From Coccinella septempunctata (Eukaryota > Arthropoda > Insecta > Coleoptera > Coccinellidae), in NCBI RefSeq assembly GCF_907165205.1, contig NC_058191.1, positions 43,742,943 to 43,806,942 on the forward strand: 64,000 bases of DNA, read 5' to 3'. The notes under the pieces were generated by a model. It was given only the letters and a program-made list of their open reading frames with translations, was not told the origin of the DNA and did no database searches. The position numbers and the translations under genes are program-made. Shown in pieces: positions 39,792 to 50,875 of this stretch (position 1 is the first letter of the stretch; every line of letters starts with the position of its first letter).

Positions 39792-40046
39792 ACCAATCTG
39801 TCTCAAAAATACCAGAATCTTATTCGAACAAGCCCATTGAAGACTTCCTGAGAGATTACGCCGAAACCTTGAAGAATCGGCCAAATTATCGAATGAATTT
39901 TTTCACCCTGGGTCTGGTGACCCACGCAAGAGATTCCCGTTTCAAGAATCTTATCAACCTGGACCGTCTCGAGGAACTAATATCGAAGCAGTGTACAAAG
40001 CTAATTTCGACGCTCTCGCATCGCAAGGAGAGACGCCGCCGTCGAG
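39792..40046 (+). pseudogene. Frameshifted coding-like segment, family unknown
   Basis: A possible acceptor (GATCTCTTCAG) precedes 39792. The frame is open and protein-like, with pieces IEDFLRDYAETLKNRPNYR and NFFTLGLVTHARDSRFKN and then LDRLEEL. After that the sensible reading jumps by two bases to IEAVYKANFDALASQGETPP. Ignoring an AT dinucleotide near 39980 restores one frame across the join. A possible donor (CGAG|GTATGG) follows. Balanced composition and amphipathic segments suggest a once-real protein. I do not recognise the family. It lies in the teneurin-like gene's long intron, about 220 bases right of the piggyBac end, on the same strand. It may be a retrocopy, a dead exon, or a live exon carrying a sequencing error. 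Confidence 0.4.
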
Positions 40047-40140
40047 GTATGGAATCAAATGTTGTTTGATCAGACAGGCAATAGAGTTTCTTATATGCTT
40101 TATTCCGCATCGTCACATTTCCAATTACCGAGATATAGGA

Positions 40141-40162
40141 AGAAGAAGAGAGAGAGAGAGAG
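40141..40162 (+). repeat. GA/GAA microsatellite
   Basis: A short AG-dinucleotide run preceded by GAA units, with no function apparent. Confidence 0.85.
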
Positions 40163-40656
40163 GCGACGAGACGGTTCAGTTTCAGTGTAACCGATCTGCT
40201 GTCCATCTGTTTCGATATTACCCGCTCCGCTTGTTTTAAGATAAGTCCGCATTAGCTCCGCTCCGCGCCCTTCTCTTGGAGTGTATTATCGGGGAAGTTC
40301 ATATAGTCGATGGAGCAAATTAATAGGGTGATTGCGACTGGAGCTGATATTATATCGACGTAGCCTCGCGGCAAAATTGAATTTTTGCTGCCTTTGTTTA
40401 GATGGATCGCGTATTTCAAAGCAGCATTTTCCTCCCGAAGTTGGTTTTCGGTGAGTTGATGAATTTCGAGGAAGCTGATGGCAATTCACTCTGGATAAAA
40501 TTTTGTAATCTGCTTCGGATGAGGAGAAGGCAAGGGGAAAGATATTCTATGCGGAAGACCGATGGGGCATTGATTGTATGGTTTGAAGAATCCTTCGACT
40601 CATGATCTCACAGAATTCAGATCTCTTGATTTTTATTGTCTGTAAATCATTTCCGT

Positions 40657-40905
40657 TTATCGTATCTGCAATAAGAGGAAAGAATTGTATATCACAGATA
40701 TATAGCACTCGCTGTTGACAGGAGTAGCTCCACCTTCGTAGTTCTCAAAGAAGTGATGTTTAATTGTGCCTTCAGCTACAAATTGGCTCCAAACATTAAC
40801 TTTTTGTGAAGGACTCATAACCTGTGGAACTTCTTGGAATTTATTCAACTCTATACAATAAAGCCAGATATACTTTTTGAAATAGCCTTTCACTGAATCC
40901 AAATT
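40657..40905 (-). pseudogene. IS630/mariner-superfamily transposase fragment
   Basis: On the minus strand the frame runs DSVKGYFKKYIWLYC, QVMSPSQKVNVWSQFVAEG and TIKHHFFENYEGGATPVNS, ending near 40657. This follows a common insect transposase pattern: G-Y-V-N-K-Q-N-x-R-x-W, then H-x-x-K-V-T-V-W, then a hydrophobic I-x-G-P-x-F-F-E-N-x-x-G and a V-N-x-x-x-Y block. This part lies between the first and second catalytic Asp. No Asp block or terminal repeat is recognisable, so it is a truncated relic. Confidence 0.62.
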
Positions 40906-42833
40906 TCTGCAAGCTGAAGTCTTCTCACAGCCTTGCATTCTGCACAGCATGGAAAACGTGTAAAGTTTTGCTAGCAAATCCAGTATTTTCACATAAGGCA
41001 ACTATGAAACTAGACCCTTGAAAAAAACTCCAATAATTCTGAAGTATACGAAGAAGTAGTATGAACTGGATACAGATACGTTTCCAATCGAAACCCAAGC
41101 ATATATACAAATAGCGGTACCCTAGTGACAAATATCTTAATTCCCCCCTATAATGGCAGGAAATGAGTATACCTATGTCGACAAACATATTGCCAGCGTA
41201 GTCCCACGAGATAATCCCGACCTCTTCCCATCTAAACGCAGCTTTAGCCCGTAAACGCAGGCCATAAGACTGCCATTTGCATTAAACAGCGGTAATGGCG
41301 CAAACGACAGTCAAACATATCGTTAAATCTCAGTGCCGCAACAATTATTTTAATGCTTCATTAGAGTAGCTCATATAGATAATTGAAGCGAGGCATTTCG
41401 AAACAGGATCGAAAACGGTGATCGTCAGACTGCGAGGCCTCGAATTGATTAGTGGAAAGGGGTTGGGGCGACGGGGGAGGCTCTATATAGGAGTTGATTG
41501 GTTTTATTACGGTGGATGTCTAAGACTATCAATCAAAGTGCCGTTTCTGCCCTTTCCGTACTGTTTAATTGCGTACCCGATACATAACAAACTTTGATAA
41601 CGTCTGGTTTCATTATAAATTAATTATGCCAACAACCACTTTGTGTAAGAAACGGTTTTAATGTTTTGCTCCGTGAAGGTAAACAGCTTTATTGTCCCAT
41701 ACGCGAATCACGGTAACGATCTTTATGCATCGTTGAGCTGATTGAGCGTATATTTTAGTGGAACAGAGAGGAAAGACGAATGTCCCCGAAGCAAACTCCA
41801 GAAACCAGTAGTTTACATTGGAATTTCAGAACTAATGGAGATTAATGATTCGCTGGCGAATATTTGAAATGTCAGAGGGCTGAATGAGTCATAAAATTCT
41901 CTCATTGTGACTTCTATAGGATAAGGAGTCAAATTCCATAAATATTATAGGACGAGGGACGAAACAATTAGACAAGACCAATCAATATTCTCGGAGAAGC
42001 TATTGAAAAAGATGCACTGATATCTCTTCTTTCATTAATCTCATACAATTTAAAAAAAAGATCATGATTTCGAATCTTTAGTCTGGGTAATCTTCGCCTT
42101 CCTGTCCCACAGTCACCATTGCTATCAAAAGTAAAGAGGATTTCTGGGCCCATACATGTTTAATACGCCCATATCTCTTCTGGCCGACTGAACTCTGCAA
42201 AGGTGAGCATTCGGAAAAATCCAAGACCACTCTAGCATGGATTGTTCTACAGCATTCGATAAATATTCCATCGGAATAACCACTCCGCTGAACACACATT
42301 GAATGCATCTGGAGTGCTACAGGAGCCTTCTGTCGTGATGGATGAGTTTTCTACGTCGACACCGGTCCTCAGCTCGGTCACGTGTCACGTTCGCGATTTG
42401 TGTCCTTAGGTGGCCAAAGGGTCGATCGAAGTACACCCCTGGGAGGCGATGCTGGATGTTATTACACTTGTTTTGTTTCCTGCACGAGCGTACATGTTTA
42501 TGTTATTCGGAAATCTTCCCTTTTGAGTCGAATTGCCTTGATTCGAGAAATCAGAGAAGATATCATTCTTTCGCATATTGCATTCACGCATATAGATTCA
42601 GCAATCTATAAGATTCTTACAGTTTACAGGAAAAATCTCATATTCTCGAAAGTGGTGACATTGGATTATCAAAGTAAGGAAGAGATGAATCATTGTTTCT
42701 TTCGGAGAAAACTGTAGTACATTACCCTTATTTTCTGCTCTCATTCAAGCTGAAAATACGACCTCCCCAGCGATTATTATTCCCATTTCTAACAAAGATA
42801 TTCCAGATAATAACTGCTTCCAGATTTTGCCTC

Positions 42834-42975
42834 CTAGACTGCATCCTTTAAAATCCCAGCTAGCATGATAATGCGAAAAAGTAAGCCAGATATTGCTTCT
42901 GAAATTATTTTCATAAATAAAGGAAATAGCAGGCTTCCTTGCAGTCCGCAGACTTTCTTAATAAAACTGGTATAA
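42834..42975 (-). pseudogene. Possible reverse-transcriptase scrap
   Basis: The minus strand encodes KVCGLQGSLLFPLFM near 42960-42900. This resembles the G-L-x-Q-G-x-x-x-S-P-L-L-F block of LINE reverse transcriptases. No F-A-D-D box follows and the match is short, so chance is possible. Confidence 0.22.
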
Positions 42976-43464
42976 AGTAAAGTATATATAAGCTCGTATC
43001 TGATCATCGGTATCAAAGGCGCTGCCTCAGTCTCGGCAGGTTCTTTTAAGGCGCTTGAGAACCAATTAGTGTTTCCTTCAAGTAATATTTATGTATCAGA
43101 TAGCGACGATTCATGTTCCCCCTTCACGATATCCCAGGTCTGGAACAGTCTCAAAGAAAATATGAGAACGCTAGGAACTAACCTCTTGACGTGTACGAGT
43201 GTCTAACGTTAAGTCATAGGAGACGTTGTTTGTGAACTTGGAGGAGTTAGTTCTCTACGAGGAATGAAGAACGAATAAAGATATTATATTAGGAAAGATG
43301 AATGAAGAAGAATGATTAGGTACTTTATGCGTTCATCTAATTCGATAGTCAAAGTCTGCGATTGAAGTCAATTCAGCTGTAAAACATTTGACATAGAAAA
43401 GAGGGGTAATTTTTACAATTTTTTGTTAGAAATATTTCAGGAATGTTCACTTTGAGATGTTTTT

Positions 43465-43690
43465 TTTGATCAGATACCAGAGTAGGTTGATATTTTCGTT
43501 TTGTCCAGAGAAGAATGAAAAATAAATATTGAAACTATGACAAAATTGCTGGGTTTGAATAACAGAGAGGAAAATTAAATTTATCTATAAATATCCCAGT
43601 TTTCCTTGAAGAACACAACAGAGTTAACAGAAGCCAAGAATAAAGAACAATTTATAAGTGATCCCTATCAATTTTTGAGCAGTGTATGTG
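43465..43690 (+). repeat. Dispersed repeat copy (matches 33768-33856 and 2558-2668)
   Basis: The left part (TTTGATCAGATACCAGA, later GCTGGGTTTGAA and a CTGTCTGGATAA-like piece) matches 2558-2668. The right part matches 33768-33856. The three sites together imply an interspersed family of at least 220 bases. Confidence 0.65.
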
Positions 43691-44496
43691 TATGTATCTA
43701 TTTCTTGCACAATTCCAGAGGCTCATTATAAGAAATAACAAAACTGTCCCGGAAATTCGGTAATCCGAAGTCGAGACAGGATTCCATTCGAGAGAACGTC
43801 GAGAAAATAAAGAAGGAAAAATTATATCCTTGAGGATCTTAACTGAAACGTCAAACCGCTGACGAACCTGTCATACCTAATTCAAAATCTGAAGCAAAGA
43901 CGAAGAATCGCAAGAGGAAGCCGAGCTACCAGGCCGCAAATATACTTTTCAATTCCGAAGTGGTATGCCCGCAGATATGTAGATTATTGAGTTTCCCCGG
44001 CATCGAATTAGAAAACAAATTGAATTCCATCGTTCGCTCGGGGGTTTTATCTCGCGAATTTGTTATTCCGGAAACATTAATATATTATTAGGCCAACGGA
44101 ATGGAATGATACCGAATGAGACACAGCGAACCGGGACAACGTGCGCCGAATTTTTTACGGGTTTTAACATCGCGAATGTATTCAGCAAGGTATGTCGATG
44201 ATTCGGAATACGAGAATGGTATTGGGGGGTTATAAGGCGTAATAACGTGTATTGATGATATATGGCTGGCTGATATCGCTGCAGGTGCCTTGTTTTCGAC
44301 GAATTTTTAGCTGCGATCATTTGACTTTCACGCGACAATTCTGTTTGAATATTCTGTCTAGATTCGGAAGTGAACGATGAAACGGAATCCATTTTTTGAT
44401 GAAAGCTCTAGTAGGTTCATGTGCGAGGGAAAAAGTAACGAAATTATAATTTCTGAAAACGAATGGTGAATTAGATCGAAATATAAGGTGAACGTA

Positions 44497-44705
44497 TAGT
44501 GAGTCATAGTTACATTTCGATGGACATTTGGCTACCTTAAGTCATAGATACTATCCATAACTATGGCTCACCTCATAAGTACGTATTAGATTTCTATGGG
44601 CATTTGGCTACCTTAAGTTATAGTTACTATTCATAACTATGACTATCATAACTATGCCAACAAGTATAGAGAGTCATAGTTACATTTCGATGGGCATGCT
44701 TGATT
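44497..44705 (+). repeat. Degenerate tandem repeat, about 76-94 bp period
   Basis: CATTTGGCTACCTTAAGT occurs in two successive units. The leading ATTTCGATGG/ATTTCTATGG starts at 44514, 44590 and 44684, giving spacings of 76 and 94 bases. CATAACTATG recurs within the units, so parts are also self-complementary (CATAGTTA/TAACTATG). No coding potential. Confidence 0.8.
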
Positions 44706-45266
44706 CAAGTATATTTATTTTACATCGAAGTATGGCGTTATGAAATGGGGTTTTCAGGTACGTATCCCTCTGGACTAGAAGGATACAACATAAAAGATAA
44801 ATTTAGATTCTATAGGCTTCATAGTCAGGAGATCAATTTCCTCGTTTTTGAAAGCAACGAGACCAATTATCGGCTCAAAGCTCTATACCACCCGAACACA
44901 TCTATCTTACAAATCCGAAAGGGACAAAACCCTTTCGAACTTTTTCGCGACAGTTTCAAGGGTGTTCTTCATACTTTTGCTCACAATTTCCCGAACGCCT
45001 CATCAATCTTTGACGCAACGTTCCGGTTTCGGCAGGAGGAAAGAAAATTATATGTCCAGATTCTGTGTTCACATCGTGTAGGCTTCCTTTTCATTAAGTA
45101 TCCTGGATCAAGGTAGTAAATCTCCGAGGGTTCTTTGCCAATCAATCAAATGGCATCCAACTTATTCCTTCGAACTTATCAGGGGAAAGGTCACAACCTT
45201 TCGACGCAGTGCAGGTCTGTATTTTGTGAATTTCATCAACACAGCCTAGTGTTTCATCGGAAAGAA

Positions 45267-45404
45267 TCAGAATAAATTGTGTTTCGCAGAGAAACAAGTC
45301 TCCAACTTTCTTAGTATGAAAAGTTCACAAGGTTTTTGGCTTACCCACATTCTGATATTTTGAGAATTGGCATTGTCAAAAAAATGAAACTAGGGTTCAT
45401 CAAC
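45267..45404 (-). pseudogene. Possible second IS630-like transposase fragment
   Basis: On the minus strand from 45404 one frame reads VDEP, a stop, then FHFFDNANSQNIRMWVSQKP, and continues to a stop at 45267-45269. The order resembles S-D-E-x-x-F-x-L-x-G-x-V-N-x-Q-N-x-R-x-W of the first-Asp region of mariner-superfamily transposases, but identity is thin. It may be related to the fragment at 40657-40905. Confidence 0.33.
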
Positions 45405-45767
45405 AAAATAATAATGTATGTATATCGCTGGATTGGCTGGCAAAAAGCTATTTTACGAGTATAGGGAGAATTGAATGCAGAATTTTCACTTCGTGAGATT
45501 TTTTTTCCAGTGGTGTGATCCCCGCAAAATTTTGCATGAACAAATAATTGTGTCAATACCTCACAACTACATGTTTTTTGATGATATGAAATAGATGGGA
45601 CCAGTTCCCTATTATGGCAGTAGAAAAACATCAAAACACCAAAAGATGTTTTGTGAAAAATATGAAAAAACCTTCAAACTCAGAGTATCAACATCCAAAA
45701 GGCCGTTGCCACGTGAAGAAGACTAATTATAACTTGAAATTCATGACTATAACAATACCATACATAT

Positions 45768-45936
45768 ACAGGGTGATTTTACGTGATATACCATTACTTA
45801 TCGGAACATCGAATTTTAGTTTCCTTTTATTGTTTCCCATGAAAGTTGACTGTTGAAACCGCAATTTGTCAGCACAAAATTATGATTAGTATACGGTGAA
45901 CGTCTAACAGGCCATCGCAGTGATTCACTCTGTATA
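45768..45936. mobile_element. Small MITE with TACAGGGTGA-type ends
   Basis: The left end is TACAGGGTGATTTTACGTGA and the right end, read inward, is TACAGAGTGAATCACTGC, about 165 bases apart and bordered by TA on both sides. It has no coding capacity. The same ACAGGGTG motif occurs at other sites in the window. Confidence 0.5.
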
Positions 45937-46051
45937 TTTCTTTACCCATGCGACGCCTCAGATAGCGACGCATCGATTGTGCATGTCATGCATCCACTTT
46001 TTCTCCCATCTCATCGACGTTATCGACAGTACTCGTGAGTTTTTTGTCCCT

Positions 46052-46475
46052 TCATAAGTACACCTCTGCAGCCCCCATAATGCCCTTCTCGCCCATCTTT
46101 GTCACATCTTCCTCGCCATACACGTAGCGAAACCATCGCGCGATCGCATCGTCATGGAAACTGGCCAACAGAGCCCGGCTCCTCGCTGAGAAAAACACAG
46201 AGACAAGCTGTTGCATCTCCCTGTGATGAACGTGAAGAAACATCGATTTCCGAATCTTCATCCTTCGACGACCACTTTTGCTCATCCCGCTCTCGAGGAG
46301 GTTTCGATGGAAATGCCATATGTTGTGGGGATATTGGAGCTTGTCGATTGAAGTGATGACGCGAGATAGGAGGAGGTGGACCGTGAGCATCGCTATAGAA
46401 ACTGGAGGGATCATTACTTCGCCATTGCATCCGATCGGATGGATGTATATGGTGTGTTGGTAATTTAATTGACAT
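46052..46475 (-). other. GC-richer coding-like island, family unknown
   Basis: Minus strand. An acceptor-like GTCAACTGTGCAG (about 46503-46491) precedes ATG at 46475, which has an AACC context. The frame from that ATG runs 107 codons to 46152 and is His/Pro/Ser-rich, with SDAHGPPPPISRHHFNRQAP and later a charged run (KWSSKDEDSEIDVSSRSS). A different frame is the better one further on, with RALLASFHDDAIARWFRYVY and GEEDVTKMGEKGIMGAAE, ending near 46052. The switch falls at a strong acceptor-like stretch (CTCTGTGTTTTTCTCAG, about 46195-46179). Either there are two exons or a frameshifted pseudogene. No family is recognised. Confidence 0.35.
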
Positions 46476-46704
46476 GGTTCCATCCAACTGCACAGTTGAC
46501 GTGCGAAATATTCCGTATACGAAAATGTTGATGAGAAATGTTGCAACTCTGTTCCACAATTCAATGACATTTGATTATTATAATTCATGTGCTGCAGGTC
46601 AAATGTGAGATTTATTTGAAGATGAAGTTAACTATATGGCAAAAACAGTATAATCTTGCATTCGAGACAATATAATGATTCTAGACGTGTTGAGTATGTG
46701 GCCC

Positions 46705-46897
46705 ATTCGCCATTTTGCAACCATTGAGGCAAAAAAATGAAAATGGAGTCTCAATCTGGGCAGTTTGATATGTCACACTGAAACTACACTCAAATAATTT
46801 TTATTTTTTCATGAATGCAAAAGCAGAATAGCTCACATCTTATATTACGATAAATGAACTTCCGGGTATATAGTAGTTCCTTCGCCATTTTGCAACC
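46705..46897 (+). repeat. Two direct copies of TTCGCCATTTTGCAACC
   Basis: The 17-base motif occurs at 46706-46722 and 46881-46897 in the same orientation, about 175 bases apart. It is the same sequence as the right arm of the hairpin at 24422-24483. Sequence between the copies shows no other obvious repeat. Probably termini of a dispersed non-autonomous element. Confidence 0.7.
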
Positions 46898-49800
46898 ATC
46901 TGAGAATTTATAAATTCGTCACATTCTGCCCATAAAATCGACGTAAAGGACATCTATATTTCGAAATTTTTTTAAAGGTGATTACGTACATCCCTACATT
47001 CATTATAAATCGAGAATATTCACATCCACACCTTCTTTAATCTATAGGCCCTTTAAAAGTGATCAATCTTTCTTCGGTCTGGTTTACAAAGATACATTAT
47101 AAATAAGTATGAGAGGTTTATTTCCTTCTCCATTAGATATTGAGGTCGAGGCACCAGAGAAGAACATTTTCAGCATCGTACTGGGTGAATAAGGTGATAC
47201 CGTCGTCATTTTCTGAACACGAATGCTCTTATTACAGTAAAACCGCAGCTCGAGCTATGAGCTCATTATCTCAAACCCGTAACTATGCATACACCTGATA
47301 AAACCTCCAACTTCCGATCGATATAAAATAGTGCAATATCAAAGAGGGTTATCGCTAAACCTTCTCATCCGCAGACTGCCGGAACCATCGGCAACCATGC
47401 ACATTGTTCCACAGAACTATTTCGTTAACAACGTGCTCGAATAATGGCGAGATAGAACAGAGAGCGGTTTCGCCTTGCATGTCGTAAATGGTATAATTAA
47501 TAACAATAATGAGGTAACCGTTGCGTATACAGGTGCATTCTATGACACTCGCGCATACGTACACATCATTACAGATGGAATAATTGTAAAATCGGTTTTT
47601 CGGTCGATTGATATTGGGGAACCGTAGGTCCCATACGTACTGTTTGTTCATCCGGCGAATTGCAGGATCGTTATTTGCGCAGAATGCGTTTGCGTATCCA
47701 TCTCTGGATAATGTAAGTTAACAAGTGACCGTTCAACCGACGGATTCTGGTCCTGAAAATGTTGTTCTATGATGAGTGGGTTTACGTAGGGGGATTCGGA
47801 AAAATTGTTATGAATTAACTCAAATAGGGCTCAGTTGAATAGGCCATTGTTTTGCCAGTCTATCGTATTGTTATTGTTATTGTTTTTGTATGAAATCTAA
47901 AACGTTATAAATGAATTGAAATATTCATCACAATTGACATTTCTCCACATGTTGTGGTTGAATAACCCATTATTCTAGTAATCCTTGTGAAAATCATGTC
48001 ATTGGTTTGAAAATAAATGAGAAAACAACACTCTGGAAAACATTTTTCAAGAGTTTTCCACTCTGAGAGTTATAAATTGAGTATTCAGACATGTAGTAAA
48101 ACATATTTTCGAAAGTATCGATGTGGGATTCATAGGAATCAAAACATGTTAACTATTACTTGTTTTTCCATATTGAATTCGTCCTTGTGGAGAGATGACG
48201 AAACAGGACGCTCGTCTAATTTGGGAAAAACGTATTTCCAAACATCTGGAATTGATATCCCCCAAGTCTGTGTCACTGGGGAAGAAAGGAAGACCCCCAA
48301 ACTGCGGAATTATTTATCACGTCGAAAAGAAACACGATTCTGAGCGCCGCAGGTGCCTCAGTGTCTGAGGCACTCGTCATTTGACTCAAAGAGAACCGTT
48401 TTATTACATTCAGTCCGATCTGACGTTTAATTTTCTTCGGGTCTCCGGTGTCTCACTGTTACTCTAAATGGAAATTGCCCCCGCTTCGGGTTCCGTTTGC
48501 TCCTAGAACCGGCCTACTCGATTGGAGGAATTGCAATATTACACATGTGTTCCTCGGAAATTCGTCCAGATTTTGGCGCCAACCATGGACCCTCGGGAAG
48601 AAGAAATACATGATTTTTTCAGTGATGGCTTGTTCATACCGCTACTCCGGTATAAAATCTAGAGGGTTTTCCAATAAGGGATATGAAATAAAACCAGCTG
48701 TGTTGTGTCAGTTTTCTGGTTTCGAAGAAAAAAATTGAAAATTACTTTTCAGGTGCCATCTTATTCGATCTAATCTAAGATCAACATCGAAAGAATTCTT
48801 ATTAGTATGTTCAAACAATAAAGTACTATTATTGTTGTGTTAAATTGAAAATCGATAGAAAATTACGACTGCTCAGAGCCAGTCCATTAATTTACCGCTT
48901 CATCAACCCTGAGAATTTTTTTTATTTGGGGAAATATCCGGTTTCAAATCCCCCCACGTCTACAAAATACTAAATTATTCAGCGTTCCTATCCTTTTCTA
49001 AGGTATCATTCATAAAAAATGTGATTTAATAGAGTCCAGGCCCTGAAGTTACCTTGTTACGGAAAACATTTTTCCCAAGTTGCAAACTTTAGTTTTCCTG
49101 GGGCACCAGATTCCCGGCGCAACCCTCTGGAGAATCTTCGGGAAATAAATCACCTCCTTCATCTGATCATATATGAATGGCTGGCTCTCTTGAAAATTTG
49201 ATTTCTTGTCTAGTTCGTCCCATTTATCGTAGAGCTTTACGCTTTGGTTTAACGATTGCAGAAGCTTTTGATATCGCTATTTCGAATCCTTCGGATTGAA
49301 AACTTTTCTCAACTTTTCGCTGAAAAAAACAGCGACGGACGATCTGGAGAGATAAATTGAATCATTTCCCAGCTAGATCCCAGATAAATTGCTTTTTTTC
49401 TGAATAAGGATTAATTCGTCAACAGAAAATTTCTCTTATGTAATTACTGAGACATTCAGTTGTTGTGTCGTATATAATTAATAATTGAGACTCCGTTTTA
49501 TTTGCAGCAAGACATACGAATACAATGTCTTTTTTCTGTAAAATACTCTGTCAATATTGAGAACGTGGGTAACTGCTATGAATAAACAATTTTCAATTAC
49601 TTTATTTCCATTTGAAAACACACAGCCCCGAATATGTCATGCATGCAGGAAATATATGAAGAGTTCATTAATTTAGATACTGAAGCTATCCCAAAATTAT
49701 AATGTTTGTTATAGTTTTAAAGTCAATCTTAGGAAAGATAAATTTTTTCGACATAGTAGTGAAAATTGTCTTTTTTTTTTCAATTCGACGTTGAAATAGA

Positions 49801-50846
49801 ACTTTGAGGTGAAAATTTCTCGTCCTTTTCCACAAAAATCTCCTTTAGCTCCCTTCGCCGACGTCCAGGAGCAACTTCCCCTATCGCATAGAGTGATACC
49901 AGAAATACAAAGTCAACATCCCCCTTAAAAGGTATTTGAACTTTTAGACGCAGAAACTCCATCACATTTGTAATCCACCGTGAGCACTTAACGTCAACAC
50001 TAATTATTTTTTACGCGGCCGAACAAACGAAGTAGCCTACGCCTGTATTTGAGCCTCTATTTGTTCAAGAAATGGTGTTTGTTCTCCATTCCCACAGAAT
50101 TCCTGTTGTGGAACGGGCATATCGATAATTACGGGTTTAATTTGTTTTACCAGCGATCGTTACTGACTGCTCTAGTAAAAGTTCAACGACTAGTCAGGAA
50201 AAAAGTATTGAGCGTTTGCTCTATTTCTGACAAAACGAAATATGAAAACACAAGGATGTGACTATGAGGAACTAATTAAAATGAGATTCCATTTTCAACT
50301 GGAAATTCTTGTTTGTCGGTTGATTTTCCAATTTATTCGTTTCATAATTTCATTTTCAGAAAGTAATCATTTCATATTCTCTCATGATAGTTATTATTTC
50401 ATGATACTGTTATTATTCAGATTTTTTTAACTTTCTGTACATATAAAATTGAACAATATAGAAGCCATGTAATTTGAATTTTCCTTATAAAATGAACCGA
50501 ACATGAGGACCCGCATTTCCATTGTCATAACAGACTTGTATAATTTTATTATTCTATATTGAAGCGTCTGGTGTACTCTTGGAGCAAGAAATATTCAACA
50601 ATTTCCCCACATCACTCCCAACATCCAATCTCAACTCAATCGTGCTCCTCAAGAAGCAGAGGAAGCTGCAAAATCATCGGGTGTGCTGTGATCTGCGAAG
50701 AGTGAAATTACCCCAACATGTATCAAAGACTCGCGATTAAGATTCGCCCGACTTGGCTCATACTTCGGGACACGAATTTAACGTTCAGAGATTGTGTTCG
50801 TAATAAAATTGCTAAGAAAGGTGTGTGGAATAGAGGAGTCAATTCA

Positions 50847-50875
50847 TAATTACGGGGAAAATTTCCCCATAATTA
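50847..50875. repeat. 14-bp near-perfect inverted repeat
   Basis: TAATTACGGGGAAA pairs with TTTCCCCATAATTA across a single A, one mismatch. It is an isolated small hairpin in intron sequence with no pyrimidine run or other terminator-like context. Confidence 0.6.

Noticed and set aside
44700..45116. Longest plus-strand open frame in this part of the window (about 138 codons)
   Set aside because: No domain, no signal peptide, no splice context and mixed composition. The minus strand of the same stretch is also open in patches, and it abuts a tandem repeat.
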